A stretch of DNA of 64,000 bases. It comes from Caldisericum exile AZM16c01 (GTDB lineage: Bacteria > Caldisericota > Caldisericia > Caldisericales > Caldisericaceae). The position numbers were made by a program, and so were the translations under genes. The notes beneath the pieces were generated by a model. It was given only the letters and a program-made list of their open reading frames with translations. It searched no databases and had not been told where the DNA came from. How positions within the stretch are numbered: position 1 is the stretch's first letter; each line of letters starts with the position of its first letter. Of this stretch, positions 17,180 to 25,523 are shown one piece after another. The stretch spans positions 1,054,001 through 1,118,000 of the forward strand of contig NC_017096.1 in the NCBI RefSeq assembly GCF_000284335.1, in the 5' to 3' direction.

Positions 17180-18391
17180 TTACTCAATAACCTTTGTAAT
17201 AACTCCAGCACCTACAGTTTTACCACCTTCACGGATAGCAAATCTCTGAGTTTCTTCAAGAGCAACAGGATAGATGAGTTCAACAGTCATATCAACGTTA
17301 TCACCTGGCATTGCCATCTGAACGCCTTCAGGAAGGGCAATTGTACCTGTTACGTCTGCAGTTCTTAAGAAGAACTGAGGTTTGTAACCTGTAAGGAAGG
17401 GTTTGTGTCTTCCACCTTCTTCTTTACTCAAGATATAGACACGTGCCTGGAATTTTCTGTAGGGTTTAATGGAACCAGGTGCTGCAAGTACCATACCTTT
17501 TTCAACTTCTTCGTGGTCAATACCTCTAAGGAGGACTCCGATGTTATCACCTGCTTGTCCTTCATCGAGGATTTTTCTGAACATCTCGATGCTTGTTGCA
17601 ACAGTCTTCTTTGTCTCAAAGGAAAGACCAACGATTTCTACTGGATCACCAGTTCTAATGATTCCTCTTTCAACTCTTCCTGTTACAACTGTACCTCTTC
17701 CAGTGATGGTGAAGACATCTTCAATGGGCATAAGGAAGGGCTTATCAATTGCTCTTTCTGGGGTTGGGATGTATTCATCTACTGCATCCATAAGTTCCCA
17801 GATTTTATCTGTCCATGGATTCTTTCCACGGGAGATATCACCCTCTGCCTCAAGTGCTTTGAGGGCTGAACCTCTAACTACTGGTACTTCATCTCCTGGG
17901 AATCCATACTTGGAGAGAAGTTCTCTTGTTTCCATTTCAACAAGGTCAATGAGTTCTGGATCATCAACCATGTCTACTTTGTTGATGAAAACAACAATTC
18001 TTGGTACGTTGACCTGACGAGCAAGAAGGATGTGCTCTCTTGTTTGAGGCATTGGTCCATCTGTTGCTGCAACAACGAGAATTGCACCATCCATCTGTGC
18101 TGCACCGGTGATCATGTTCTTGATGTAGTCAACATGACCGGGGCAGTCAATGTGAGCATAGTGCCTCTTCTCGGTTTCATACTCAGTGTGGTGGACGTTG
18201 ATGGTAACGCCTCTTGCCTTTTCCTCAGGTGCGTTGTCAATTTCATCGTACCTCTTGGGTTGAGTTTTACCAAGAGTTGCTAATACTTTTGTAATTGCTG
18301 CTGTAAGGGTAGTCTTACCATGATCAATATGACCAATGGTACCGATGTTTACGTGCGGCTTTACCCTTTCAAATTTTTCTTTCGTTGCCAT
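17180..18391 (-). CDS. tuf: Elongation factor Tu (copy 1, tRNA-linked)
   Basis: A 403-residue EF-Tu that carries aminoacyl-tRNA to the ribosome. G1 is GHIDHGKT (20-27), G3 DCPGH and G4 NKVD; domains 2 and 3 are complete. The ATG at 18391 has GGAGGT upstream; the frame extends six codons further, but those are not EF-Tu. From the stop codon through the ribosome-binding site it appears identical to the second copy at 43134-44345. It follows tRNA-Thr(GGU) and precedes rpmG, like tufB of Escherichia coli and Thermus. Confidence 0.98.
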   Translation of the reverse strand: MATKEKFERVKPHVNIGTIGHIDHGKTTLTAAITKVLATLGKTQPKRYDEIDNAPEEKARGVTINVHHTEYETEKRHYAHIDCPGHVDYIKNMITGAAQMDGAILVVAATDGPMPQTREHILLARQVNVPRIVVFINKVDMVDDPELIDLVEMETRELLSKYGFPGDEVPVVRGSALKALEAEGDISRGKNPWTDKIWELMDAVDEYIPTPERAIDKPFLMPIEDVFTITGRGTVVTGRVERGIIRTGDPVEIVGLSFETKKTVATSIEMFRKILDEGQAGDNIGVLLRGIDHEEVEKGMVLAAPGSIKPYRKFQARVYILSKEEGGRHKPFLTGYKPQFFLRTADVTGTIALPEGVQMAMPGDNVDMTVELIYPVALEETQRFAIREGGKTVGAGVITKVIE

Positions 18392-18403
18392 GTTGTACCT
18401 CCT
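17180..18403 (-). repeat. tuf repeat, copy 1 (about 1.22 kb)
   Basis: By eye the sequence matches 43134-44357 exactly, from the first base of the stop codon to CCT of the upstream Shine-Dalgarno. The flanks diverge immediately on both sides. This is the pattern left by gene conversion between two tuf genes. Confidence 0.9.
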
Positions 18404-18444
18404 TCGCAATCTCTATTATATATAATTTTCATCAATCACAAAAA

Positions 18445-18520
<76 letters not shown>

Positions 18521-18546
18521 TCAAGAGAACACTGAAAATAAATTAA

Positions 18547-18623
<77 letters not shown>

Positions 18624-18626
18624 ACC

Positions 18627-18701
18627 TGGAGCGGGAGACGGGAATCGAACCCGCGACGATCAGCTTGGAAGGCTGATGCTCTACCACTGAGCCACTCCCG
18701 C
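18627..18701 (-). tRNA. tRNA-Gly (UCC anticodon)
   Basis: A 75-nt cloverleaf, acceptor GCGGGAG/CTCCCGC, anticodon loop CTTCCAA, T-loop GTTCGAATC, encoded CCA. Only 3 nt separate it from the initiator tRNA. Confidence 0.96.
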
Positions 18702-18704
18702 ACA

Positions 18705-18791
<87 letters not shown>

Positions 18792-18793
18792 AC

Positions 18794-18869
18794 TGGAGCC
18801 GACGAGCCGACTTGAACGGCTAACCTACTGATTACAAGTCAGTTGCTCTACCCGTTGAGCTACGTCGGC
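18794..18869 (-). tRNA. tRNA-Thr (UGU anticodon)
   Basis: A 76-nt cloverleaf, acceptor GCCGACG/CGTCGGC, anticodon loop CTTGTAA, T-loop GTTCAAGTC, encoded CCA. It is the first tRNA of the cluster, starting about 6 nt downstream of the predicted transcription start. Confidence 0.96.
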
Positions 18870-18881
18870 ATTCCGAATTTT

Positions 18882-18909
18882 ATTATACGAATATTACGCT
18901 GTTTGTCAA
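18882..18909 (-). promoter_or_regulatory. Strong promoter of the tRNA-tuf-rpmG-secE-nusG-rplKA transcript
   Basis: A perfect TTGACA (18904-18909), 16-nt spacer and perfect TATAAT (18882-18887) on the minus strand, about 13 nt upstream of tRNA-Thr(UGU). Confidence 0.88.
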
Positions 18910-18937
18910 GAGGTAATTCTTCTTTTAGAGGCATTGC

Positions 18938-19621
18938 TTACGGGTTTTTTATTCTCGTTAAACTTTTTGGTCCTGTGCCTTTGTAGATGAGCTTTCCATT
19001 TTCAACTTTTAGAGTTTCAATATATAAATTTGGAATTGTAGGTATTAAGGATTCAATCTTATTTTCTACATAAGAAATATTTTCTCTTTTAAGAAGATTT
19101 GATGGGACAGGTATGAAGCCAACAACAACACTTTGAGGCTCAATATGGACTTGATTATTTTGAACGTATATAACTCCCTTTGCATATACTGGCGCAGAAT
19201 CTGGAATAAAGGAAGGAACATATTTTTTCTCGTCTTCAGTTAAAGCGTAATTTGAAAGGGCCTTAAAATCAACATTAGCACCTGCCTCTATGGTGCCATC
19301 ATTGTTAATTTTAACTTGAACGTTTTTAAAGGCAAAATAAGACGGTCTATTTTCATTAAGCCATGCAGTTATCTCTTCTTGAGTATATGTTGTACCCACA
19401 TTTACCTTACCTGACCACACATATTTATAGTCCTTAACCGAACCAGATTGTGGTGCTTTATCCTTTGTTAATTGTGATTTTTTAATGACATTCTGATAAT
19501 CTTTTTCGGCGTATCTTACGCCAAGATCACGTGGTTTACCTTTAACGTTTAGAGAAAGAAATCCGCCGATTATAACTAAAATTGCAACTAACCAGACTAA
19601 GACTTTAATTAACTTTTTCAT
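18938..19621 (-). CDS. Uncharacterised membrane-anchored extracytoplasmic protein
   Basis: I do not recognise this 227-residue protein. Residues 4-27 (LIKVLVWLVAILVIIGGFLS) form an uncleaved-looking signal anchor; the rest should be outside the membrane. The exposed part alternates beta-strand-like stretches (VQVKINNDGTIEAGANVDF, GVIYVQNNQVHI) and recalls in general character the YpmS/DUF2140 or DUF2993 lipid-binding-like families, but I cannot claim homology. Its ATG directly follows the plsY stop codon (no gap), so it is co-translated with a phospholipid-synthesis enzyme. A cell-envelope role is a reasonable guess. No terminator separates it from the tRNA promoter downstream. Confidence 0.7.
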   Translation of the reverse strand: MKKLIKVLVWLVAILVIIGGFLSLNVKGKPRDLGVRYAEKDYQNVIKKSQLTKDKAPQSGSVKDYKYVWSGKVNVGTTYTQEEITAWLNENRPSYFAFKNVQVKINNDGTIEAGANVDFKALSNYALTEDEKKYVPSFIPDSAPVYAKGVIYVQNNQVHIEPQSVVVGFIPVPSNLLKRENISYVENKIESLIPTIPNLYIETLKVENGKLIYKGTGPKSLTRIKNP

Positions 19622-20269
19622 TTAAGTCCCCCTTTTTTTATTTTTAAAATCAAGTTTAAATAACCTTAAATAAGATCTATTTGCCATTATTTCCTTGCCT
19701 TCAATTATATTTTTAATATTTCTTCTATGTGAAATGACAATTAAAATTGGAAAAAGCAAAAGTATAAGTAAAAAAATTGGATCCTTATATAAAATAAATG
19801 CAAAGAATGGAGAAAAACTACTTCCTACAATTGAGCCTATTGCAACATATCTTGTAATTAATAAAACAAAAATAAACACCAAAAAGCACAACATTGTATC
19901 AAGTGGTACAACTGCTAATCCAACTCCAAATGATGTTGCTACACCTTTCCCGCCATTGAAACCCTTCCGAAAAATTGGAAAAATATGACCTGCAACACAC
20001 AAAATGCCTGCAACTGCAGAAATATAAATTGAATGATTGAGTGCTTTTGCAATACAAACCGCCAAAAACCCAAAAGAAGCATCAATAATAAGAGTTAAAA
20101 GTGCAGGAACAATTCCTAAATTTGCAAGAATATTTGTTGCACCAATATTTCCACTACCATAACTTTCAACATCAAAGTTGTAAATAAACTTAGAAATCAA
20201 GTGTCCATTGGGAATAGCACCAAGAAAATAAGATATTACAAAAATTAGAAAGATTTCCGTACCCTCCAT
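19622..20269 (-). CDS. plsY: Acyl-phosphate:glycerol-3-phosphate acyltransferase PlsY
   Basis: A 215-residue membrane enzyme that transfers the acyl group of acyl-phosphate to glycerol 3-phosphate, the first step of phospholipid synthesis in most bacteria. Family signatures are SYFLGAIPNG near the N-terminus, GSGNIGATN (about residues 36-44), the glycine-rich FNGGKGVATSFG, and several membrane helices. The start is well fixed by homology, yet no Shine-Dalgarno precedes it and a TATAAT lies only 5 nt upstream, so the mRNA may be leaderless. It follows the SigH-like gene by 38 nt. Confidence 0.94.
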   Translation of the reverse strand: MEGTEIFLIFVISYFLGAIPNGHLISKFIYNFDVESYGSGNIGATNILANLGIVPALLTLIIDASFGFLAVCIAKALNHSIYISAVAGILCVAGHIFPIFRKGFNGGKGVATSFGVGLAVVPLDTMLCFLVFIFVLLITRYVAIGSIVGSSFSPFFAFILYKDPIFLLILLLFPILIVISHRRNIKNIIEGKEIMANRSYLRLFKLDFKNKKRGT

Positions 20270-20274
20270 ATCCT

Positions 20275-20280
20275 ATTATA
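20275..20280 (-). promoter_or_regulatory. -10 box directly in front of plsY
   Basis: A perfect TATAAT on the minus strand ends 5 nt before the plsY ATG; a TTTAAA at 20297-20302, 16 nt upstream, is a weak -35 candidate. Transcription would begin at the start codon. Confidence 0.45.
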
Positions 20281-20307
20281 ACGTGAATTCCCTAAATTTA
20301 AAATTGG

Positions 20308-20838
20308 CTATTTAGGAGTGTTTATGAATTGCTTTGCCTTTTTTTTGATTCTCTGTATTGCGTTATCTATAGATTTATAATCTTCTGAAAGAACGTTAGC
20401 AATTTCCCCGATCTTTAAACCATCAAGATAAAGTTCAAATACTTTAAGTTCCCTCGGTGTAAGAGTTTTTTTAAACTCGTCTATCTCTTCTTTAACTTCA
20501 ACTTCGTTCTCAAAGTCGTATATTTTTGAAATTGCCTCTTCAAGTGGAACCTCAAATTTCCTTTTCCTTAAAAAATCAAGAATTCTATTTCTAACATTTA
20601 TGAATAAAAAATTTTCAAAACTGCCGTGATTTTCATTGTAAGCATCGATACTTTTAAGTGCTGCTAAAAGCGCCTCAAGGTAAAGGTCGTCTTTGTCTTC
20701 TTTTGAAAGAAAAAGCCCATAATAACGAACAATCTTCTTAATAAATGGGGTGTAAATCTCAAGAATTTCTTCTTGAGCATTTCTGTCGTGCGCTTTTGCC
20801 AACTTAAGAAGTTCGCTTAGGTTATTTATACTCTCCAT
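20308..20838 (-). CDS. SigH-like RNA polymerase sigma factor
   Basis: A 176-residue sigma-70-family protein. Region 2 spans about residues 25-95 (EDKDDLYLEALLAALKSID and FENFLFINVRNRILDFLRK). Region 4 spans about 125-172 and ends with KSIDNAIQRIKKK, nearly the same as the SigH region 4.2 of Bacillus (KSIDNALQRVKRK). It lacks sigma regions 1.1 and 3, as alternative sigmas do. The gene sits after gltX-cysS-rlmB and upstream of the secE-nusG-rplKAJL block, the position of sigH in Bacillus, so orthology is likely. It is about 40 residues shorter than Bacillus SigH. Its ATG overlaps rlmB by 17 nt. Confidence 0.85.
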   Translation of the reverse strand: MESINNLSELLKLAKAHDRNAQEEILEIYTPFIKKIVRYYGLFLSKEDKDDLYLEALLAALKSIDAYNENHGSFENFLFINVRNRILDFLRKRKFEVPLEEAISKIYDFENEVEVKEEIDEFKKTLTPRELKVFELYLDGLKIGEIANVLSEDYKSIDNAIQRIKKKAKQFINTPK

Positions 20839-21580
20839 TTTTTAATTTTTCTTCGAATGCCTTAAAAAGAATTATTCCAGTTGCAACGGAAACATTCAAG
20901 GAATTAACTCTGCCTCTCATGGGAATTTTTACAACATAATCACACTCCTTAAGCAAACCTTTTCGAACTCCATCTCCTTCATTCCCCATAATGAATGCAA
21001 AGGGATGATTTTTGTAATCAATTTCAAAGTACAGGTCTTTTGCGTTGAGATCAGTTCCAACAATCCAAACACGATTTTCTTTTAACTCAGAAATAGCCTG
21101 AGCTAAATTCGAAACCTTATATATATTTACATGAAATACAGCACCTGATGAAATAGACATAACAGTTTCTGTAACCTCGCACGATTCACGCTCTTGAATT
21201 ATGATGTCTTTAACGCCTGCACATTCTGCCGCCCTTACGATTGCCCCCAAATTTTGAGGATCTTGGATACGATCCAGTATTAGGATTAGACTATTTTTCT
21301 TAATTTTCAGTTCAGAAATATCCTTATACTCGTATGGAGCACCAACCGCAATTACACCTTGGTGATTCATTATTTTAAATCTCCTATCAAACCAATTTTT
21401 TTCCCTAAAAAGCACCTGAATTTCATTTTTGCGAGTATGGGTGAGAATTGCATTCAGAATATTTTCTTTGAGATCAATACCCTCTTGGATTATAACAAGC
21501 CTTATGGGGTAATGTGCTCTCAATGCCTCAAGCACAGGGTTTCTTCCTATAATAAAATATTCATTTTTTATTTTATCCAT
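20822..21580 (-). CDS. rlmB: 23S rRNA (guanosine-2'-O-)-methyltransferase RlmB/TrmH family
   Basis: A 252-residue SPOUT-class methyltransferase. The N-terminal substrate-binding domain (about residues 8-75, GRNPVLEAL) is followed by motif 1 QDPQNLGAIVRAAECAGV, motif 2 IMGNEGDGVR and motif 3 PMRGRVNSLNVSVATGI, which form the trefoil-knot SAM site. It probably 2'-O-methylates G2251-equivalent 23S rRNA. It overlaps cysS by 8 nt and the sigma gene by 17 nt. Confidence 0.92.
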   Translation of the reverse strand: MDKIKNEYFIIGRNPVLEALRAHYPIRLVIIQEGIDLKENILNAILTHTRKNEIQVLFREKNWFDRRFKIMNHQGVIAVGAPYEYKDISELKIKKNSLILILDRIQDPQNLGAIVRAAECAGVKDIIIQERESCEVTETVMSISSGAVFHVNIYKVSNLAQAISELKENRVWIVGTDLNAKDLYFEIDYKNHPFAFIMGNEGDGVRKGLLKECDYVVKIPMRGRVNSLNVSVATGIILFKAFEEKLKNGEYK

Positions 21581-23069
21581 TTGTCGCCTCTAATCTGTAT
21601 TTTGTTCCCTCTTTTGTATCTTCCAAAATTATTCCGATTGATTTAAGTCCGTCCCTTATTCTATCTGAAAGTGCAAAATTCTTCTCACGCCTAAATTTGT
21701 TCCTTATCTCAATCAGAGTGTTAAGGACAGAAACAGGATCAGCCAAATCTTTGTCTTCAAGCTCTTTTTTGATATCCTCAACTTCAAGAAACTCTTCAAG
21801 AATTTGCTCGATTTTCTCTTTAAATGAAAAATCAATATTTCTTTCAACTCCTATTCTATCAAAACCAAGGATATAGAACATATCCCCAAGGATAGAATCA
21901 AGCAAAATCAAATCATCCTTAGATACGCTGTCTTTATTAGCATTGAAAAATTTGAAGACTTCAAAAAGTACAGAAATTGCAACAGGAGTATTAAAATCAT
22001 CATCCATTGCATTTAAGAATTGCTCTTTCCATTTAAGTATTTGCTCTTTTATTGATGCTGTCCCTGAAGTTTCTTTTGTCAAATATTTCTTCAACTCGAG
22101 ATAACTATTATGTAAGTATTCGTAGTTTTTGCGTGCAACTTCAAGGCCCTCAAGATCAAAATTCAATGGTTTTCTATATGAAACTGATATATAGAATAGC
22201 CTCAAAACTTCTCCATCATAATCTTCCAATAGTGTGTGAAGATTGAAAAAGTTGCGAAGTGATTTGCTCATTTTTTCCTTGTTTACATTGAGCATTCCAT
22301 TATGTACCCAAAACCTTACAAAAGGTTCAACACCAGTGTATGCCTCGGATTGAGCAATTTCATTTTCATGATGAGGGAATATTAGGTCATCTCCGCCGCC
22401 GTGAATATCAAATGAGTTTCCAAGAATTTTTAGAGTCATCGCAGAGCACTCAATGTGCCACCCTGGGCGTCCCTTTCCCCATGGACTATCCCATGAAGGC
22501 TCTCCTTCCTTTGCCTTTTTCCAGAGGGCAAAATCAAGTGGATTTCTTTTTTCTGGATTAACTTCTATGCGCGCACCTGCTTGTAGTTCTTCAATATTTC
22601 TGTGAGAAAGTTTTCCATAATCACTAAACTTACTCACATCAAAATAAACTCCATCGGAAATCTCATATGCATAGCCTTTATTTTCAAGTACTTTCACCAT
22701 TTCTATTATTTCGGGAATAAATTCAGTTGCTCTTGGATATGCATATAGTGGAAGAACATTCAGTCTTTTGAGATCCTCAAGGTAGATTGAAGCAAACTTC
22801 TCTGCAAGCTCTTTAAAATTAACTTTAAGTTCATTTGATCTTTCAATAATTTTATCATCAATATCAGTAAAGTTAGATATATGAATTACCTCGTATCCAA
22901 GATAAGTAAGATATCTGTGAATCACATCGTAGACAACAGCAGAACGCCCATGCCCTGCGTGTGCATAATCATAAGGAGTAAGCCCGCAAACATACATGTA
23001 AACTTTGTTTGGTTCCCTTGTTGTAAATTCTTCAAGTCTTCTTGAAAGATCATTATAGATCCTAAGCAT
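21573..23069 (-). CDS. cysS: Cysteinyl-tRNA synthetase
   Basis: A 498-residue class I synthetase. The HIGH-type motif is HAGHGRS (about residues 36-42), preceded by the zinc ligand in YVCGLTPYDY. The other zinc ligands are in HIECSAM and PHHENE, and KMSKS is followed by LRNFF. The C-terminal anticodon-binding domain is complete. It overlaps gltX by 8 nt at its start and rlmB at its end. Confidence 0.97.
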   Translation of the reverse strand: MLRIYNDLSRRLEEFTTREPNKVYMYVCGLTPYDYAHAGHGRSAVVYDVIHRYLTYLGYEVIHISNFTDIDDKIIERSNELKVNFKELAEKFASIYLEDLKRLNVLPLYAYPRATEFIPEIIEMVKVLENKGYAYEISDGVYFDVSKFSDYGKLSHRNIEELQAGARIEVNPEKRNPLDFALWKKAKEGEPSWDSPWGKGRPGWHIECSAMTLKILGNSFDIHGGGDDLIFPHHENEIAQSEAYTGVEPFVRFWVHNGMLNVNKEKMSKSLRNFFNLHTLLEDYDGEVLRLFYISVSYRKPLNFDLEGLEVARKNYEYLHNSYLELKKYLTKETSGTASIKEQILKWKEQFLNAMDDDFNTPVAISVLFEVFKFFNANKDSVSKDDLILLDSILGDMFYILGFDRIGVERNIDFSFKEKIEQILEEFLEVEDIKKELEDKDLADPVSVLNTLIEIRNKFRREKNFALSDRIRDGLKSIGIILEDTKEGTKYRLEATNG

Positions 23070-24492
23070 TCAGAACCTCCAGAACACTTTCTAATCTTCT
23101 AACAGTCTCGTCCTTTCCAATAAAATATATAAACTCATGCACTTCCATTCCTTCTTCTTTCATCGTAATAGCAAGGCGTAACGGGAAATAAAGATTCCTT
23201 CCTTTGATTTTAAGCCCTTTGCCGAGTTCACGAATGAGTGCTAAAACTGAATCTATCGTAAATGGTTCAAGAGTTTTTAGCCTAATCATAAACTGTTCAA
23301 GAAGTTCTTTTGCATTGTATTCTTTGAGTTTTTCGATGATTTCTTTTCTTATTTCATACTTCTCAAAAAGTTGCAAAGATATTCTCTCAACATCCCTTAT
23401 AGTATCAAAATGCTCTTTCATTGCGTCAATAAAAGAAAGCCACCAGTCCTTGGGCTTTTTGCTAAAATCAAGACTAATTTGTGTGCCAACATCGTAAATT
23501 CTTTCAGAAGAAGTCTGAGTAAGATACTTATGATTCATCCATTTTAGTTTTTCAAAGTCAAAGATAGCAGGTGCTTTATTGACATTTGATAGGTCAAAGA
23601 GTTCAATGAGTTCTTCTTTTGTAAAGAATTCTCTATTGTCTTTGGGAGACCAACCAAGGAGAGCAAGGAAGTTAAACATTGCTTCAGGAAGAATACCCAT
23701 CTCCCTAAACTGTCCTAAGGATGTTGCACCATGTCTTTTGGAGAGTTTTGTTCTATCTGGTGCAAGGATAAGGGATATATGTGCAAATGTAGGAAGAGAG
23801 AAGTTGAGTGCTTCAAAGATGAGAATCTGTTTTGGAGTATTTGAGAGGTGTTCTTCTGCTCGTATCACATGGGTTATTTTCATGAGGGCATCATCAATTA
23901 CTGTTGCATAGTTATATACGGGAAGGCCATTGGATCTTCTTATTACAAAGTCTTTGAATTCGTTTGAGTTAAAGACAACATCTCCTCTTACAAGGTCATG
24001 GACTACAATTTCTTTGTTTTCTTCTACCTTGAAGACTATGGCAGGGGTGAGTCCTTTTTCTTTGAAGGATTTTCTTCTTTCTTCTGTTTCATTTTCTTTT
24101 AATTTTCTATAGGAGAAGGTTTTAAGTGTTTTTTCGTACTCTTCACGGATTGAATCTACTTCTTCGTCTGTGTAGTAGAGTTCATAAGCAAAACCATTTT
24201 GAAGGAGGATATCGATGTAGTGGTTGTATATATCAAGGCGTTCTTTTTGCCTATAGGGACCAAAATCTCCCCCTTTTAGGTATCCTTCATCCCAATCAAG
24301 GCCAAGCCATGTTATGTCCCTTATCATGCTATCAATGGCTTCTTTGGTTGAACGTTTTTCATCTGTATCATCAAGCCTTAAAATGAATGTCCCTTTATTG
24401 TGACGAGCAAATAGATAATTGAATAATGCAGTTCTTGCATTACCTATGTGTATCTCTCCTGTTGGAGAGGGTGCATAACGAACTCTTACCAC
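23062..24492 (-). CDS. gltX: Glutamyl-tRNA synthetase
   Basis: A 476-residue class I synthetase, with APSPTGEIHIGNART (HIGN at 15-18) and the KMSKS-type KLSKRHG, followed by a helical anticodon-binding domain. The start is GTG at 24492 with GGAGGT five bases upstream. A TATAAT at 24526-24531 on the minus strand is a possible -10 box, but no clear -35 accompanies it. It is the first gene of the gltX-cysS-rlmB-sigH-like unit. Whether it also charges tRNA-Gln cannot be judged from the sequence. Confidence 0.97.
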   Translation of the reverse strand: MVRVRYAPSPTGEIHIGNARTALFNYLFARHNKGTFILRLDDTDEKRSTKEAIDSMIRDITWLGLDWDEGYLKGGDFGPYRQKERLDIYNHYIDILLQNGFAYELYYTDEEVDSIREEYEKTLKTFSYRKLKENETEERRKSFKEKGLTPAIVFKVEENKEIVVHDLVRGDVVFNSNEFKDFVIRRSNGLPVYNYATVIDDALMKITHVIRAEEHLSNTPKQILIFEALNFSLPTFAHISLILAPDRTKLSKRHGATSLGQFREMGILPEAMFNFLALLGWSPKDNREFFTKEELIELFDLSNVNKAPAIFDFEKLKWMNHKYLTQTSSERIYDVGTQISLDFSKKPKDWWLSFIDAMKEHFDTIRDVERISLQLFEKYEIRKEIIEKLKEYNAKELLEQFMIRLKTLEPFTIDSVLALIRELGKGLKIKGRNLYFPLRLAITMKEEGMEVHEFIYFIGKDETVRRLESVLEVLNA

Positions 24493-24551
24493 GTGTACCT
24501 CCGAAAAAAAGATTTAATTCAATACATTATAATAATGAAAACCACAAAAAT

Positions 24552-24573
24552 AAAAAAGGGGCACAAGCCCCTT
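24552..24573 (-). terminator. Intrinsic terminator after rpsI
   Basis: The stem GGGGC/GCCCC, extended by A-T pairs, has an ACAA-type loop and is followed in minus-strand sense by a run of T. It ends the long ribosomal-protein transcript about 25 nt after the rpsI stop. Confidence 0.85.
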
Positions 24574-24595
24574 CTCTTTAGAGTAGTAATTTGAA

Positions 24596-24985
24596 TTATC
24601 TCTTTCTGTACTGACGGTCTTTTCTTGCAGAGTGAAGTCCGTACTTCTTTCTTTCCTTTTCCCTCGGGTCTCTTGAAAGTAGGTGAACGCTCTTTAGAAC
24701 AGGTTTTAAAGATTCGTCAACTTTGAGTAGAGCACGAGCAATACCAAGTTTTATTGCGTCAGCCTGCCCCCTGAACCCTCCGCCTTCAACATTTGCTCTA
24801 ATATCAAACTTGTCTTTTAAATTTGTAATTTCAAGAGGCTTGAAAACTTCAGGTAAAAGGGATTTAACATTAAAGTACTCATTAACATCCCTTCCGTTAA
24901 TTCTAAATTTACCGGTCCCAGGAGTTAATATAACCCGAGCAGTAGAAGTCTTTCTTCTTCCAACCGCTAAAATTACCTTATCCAT
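24596..24985 (-). CDS. rpsI: 30S ribosomal protein S9
   Basis: A 129-residue protein with the family start AVGRRKTSTARV, INGRDVNEYF, and the C-terminal tail KKYGLHSARKDRQYRKR that reaches the P-site tRNA. It overlaps the rplM stop codon by one base, the standard L13-S9 pair. Confidence 0.98.
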   Translation of the reverse strand: MDKVILAVGRRKTSTARVILTPGTGKFRINGRDVNEYFNVKSLLPEVFKPLEITNLKDKFDIRANVEGGGFRGQADAIKLGIARALLKVDESLKPVLKSVHLLSRDPREKERKKYGLHSARKDRQYRKR

Positions 24986-25431
24986 TATTCCTCCTTAGAA
25001 AGTGTAATCACACGTTCAATTTTAAACTCTTTGGGATAATTTGCATCACTATAAACCTTAAGTCCCTTAATCATTTTTCTTCCAAGTCTGTTCTTTGGAA
25101 GCATAAGTTTAACTGCGTGAGTAATAAGGAATTCTGGTTTTCTTTGAAGAATATCCCTTAAAATGTATGATTGCATATTGCCAACATACCCTGTATGTTT
25201 GTAGTAAATTTTGTCTGTAAGTTTTCTACCTGTAACTTTTACTTTCGATGCATTTATTACGATAACATTATCTCCCATATTCACATTAGGAGTAAACGTT
25301 GCTTTGTGTTTACCTCTTAAAATAGAGGCAGCAAGCACGGCAACCCTACCAATTGATTCACCTTCTGCATCTATAAGTACCCATTTTTTATTTACTTCGT
25401 AAGGCTTCAGAAATTTTGTTATTTTCATCAT
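24985..25431 (-). CDS. rplM: 50S ribosomal protein L13
   Basis: A 148-residue protein with WVLIDAEGESIGRVA, VINASKVKVTGRKLTDKIYYKHTG (in parts) and MLPKNRLGRKMIKGLKVY, all family hallmarks. It has its own promoter in the 92-nt gap after truA and a GGAGGATG ribosome-binding site. The frame begins ATG-ATG; either could be the start. Confidence 0.97.
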   Translation of the reverse strand: MMKITKFLKPYEVNKKWVLIDAEGESIGRVAVLAASILRGKHKATFTPNVNMGDNVIVINASKVKVTGRKLTDKIYYKHTGYVGNMQSYILRDILQRKPEFLITHAVKLMLPKNRLGRKMIKGLKVYSDANYPKEFKIERVITLSKEE

Positions 25432-25465
25432 ATCTCACATCCTCCTAAATTAACATATCCGTATA

Positions 25466-25493
25466 ATAATATCAAAATTTTCAATTTAGTCAA
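25466..25493 (-). promoter_or_regulatory. Promoter of rplM-rpsI
   Basis: TTGACT (25488-25493), 16-nt spacer, TATTAT (25466-25471) on the minus strand, in the 92-nt gap between truA and rplM. It resembles the rpoB promoter closely. Confidence 0.7.
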
Positions 25494-25523
25494 GAATAAA
25501 ATTATGCATTTTCAAAATTCTTA

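Noticed and set aside
17405-18283. Long open frames on the plus strand opposite tuf (154, 182 and 83 codons), repeated at 43359-44237
   Set aside because: They are antisense to a highly conserved gene with strong codon bias, have no ribosome-binding sites, and recur only because tuf is duplicated.
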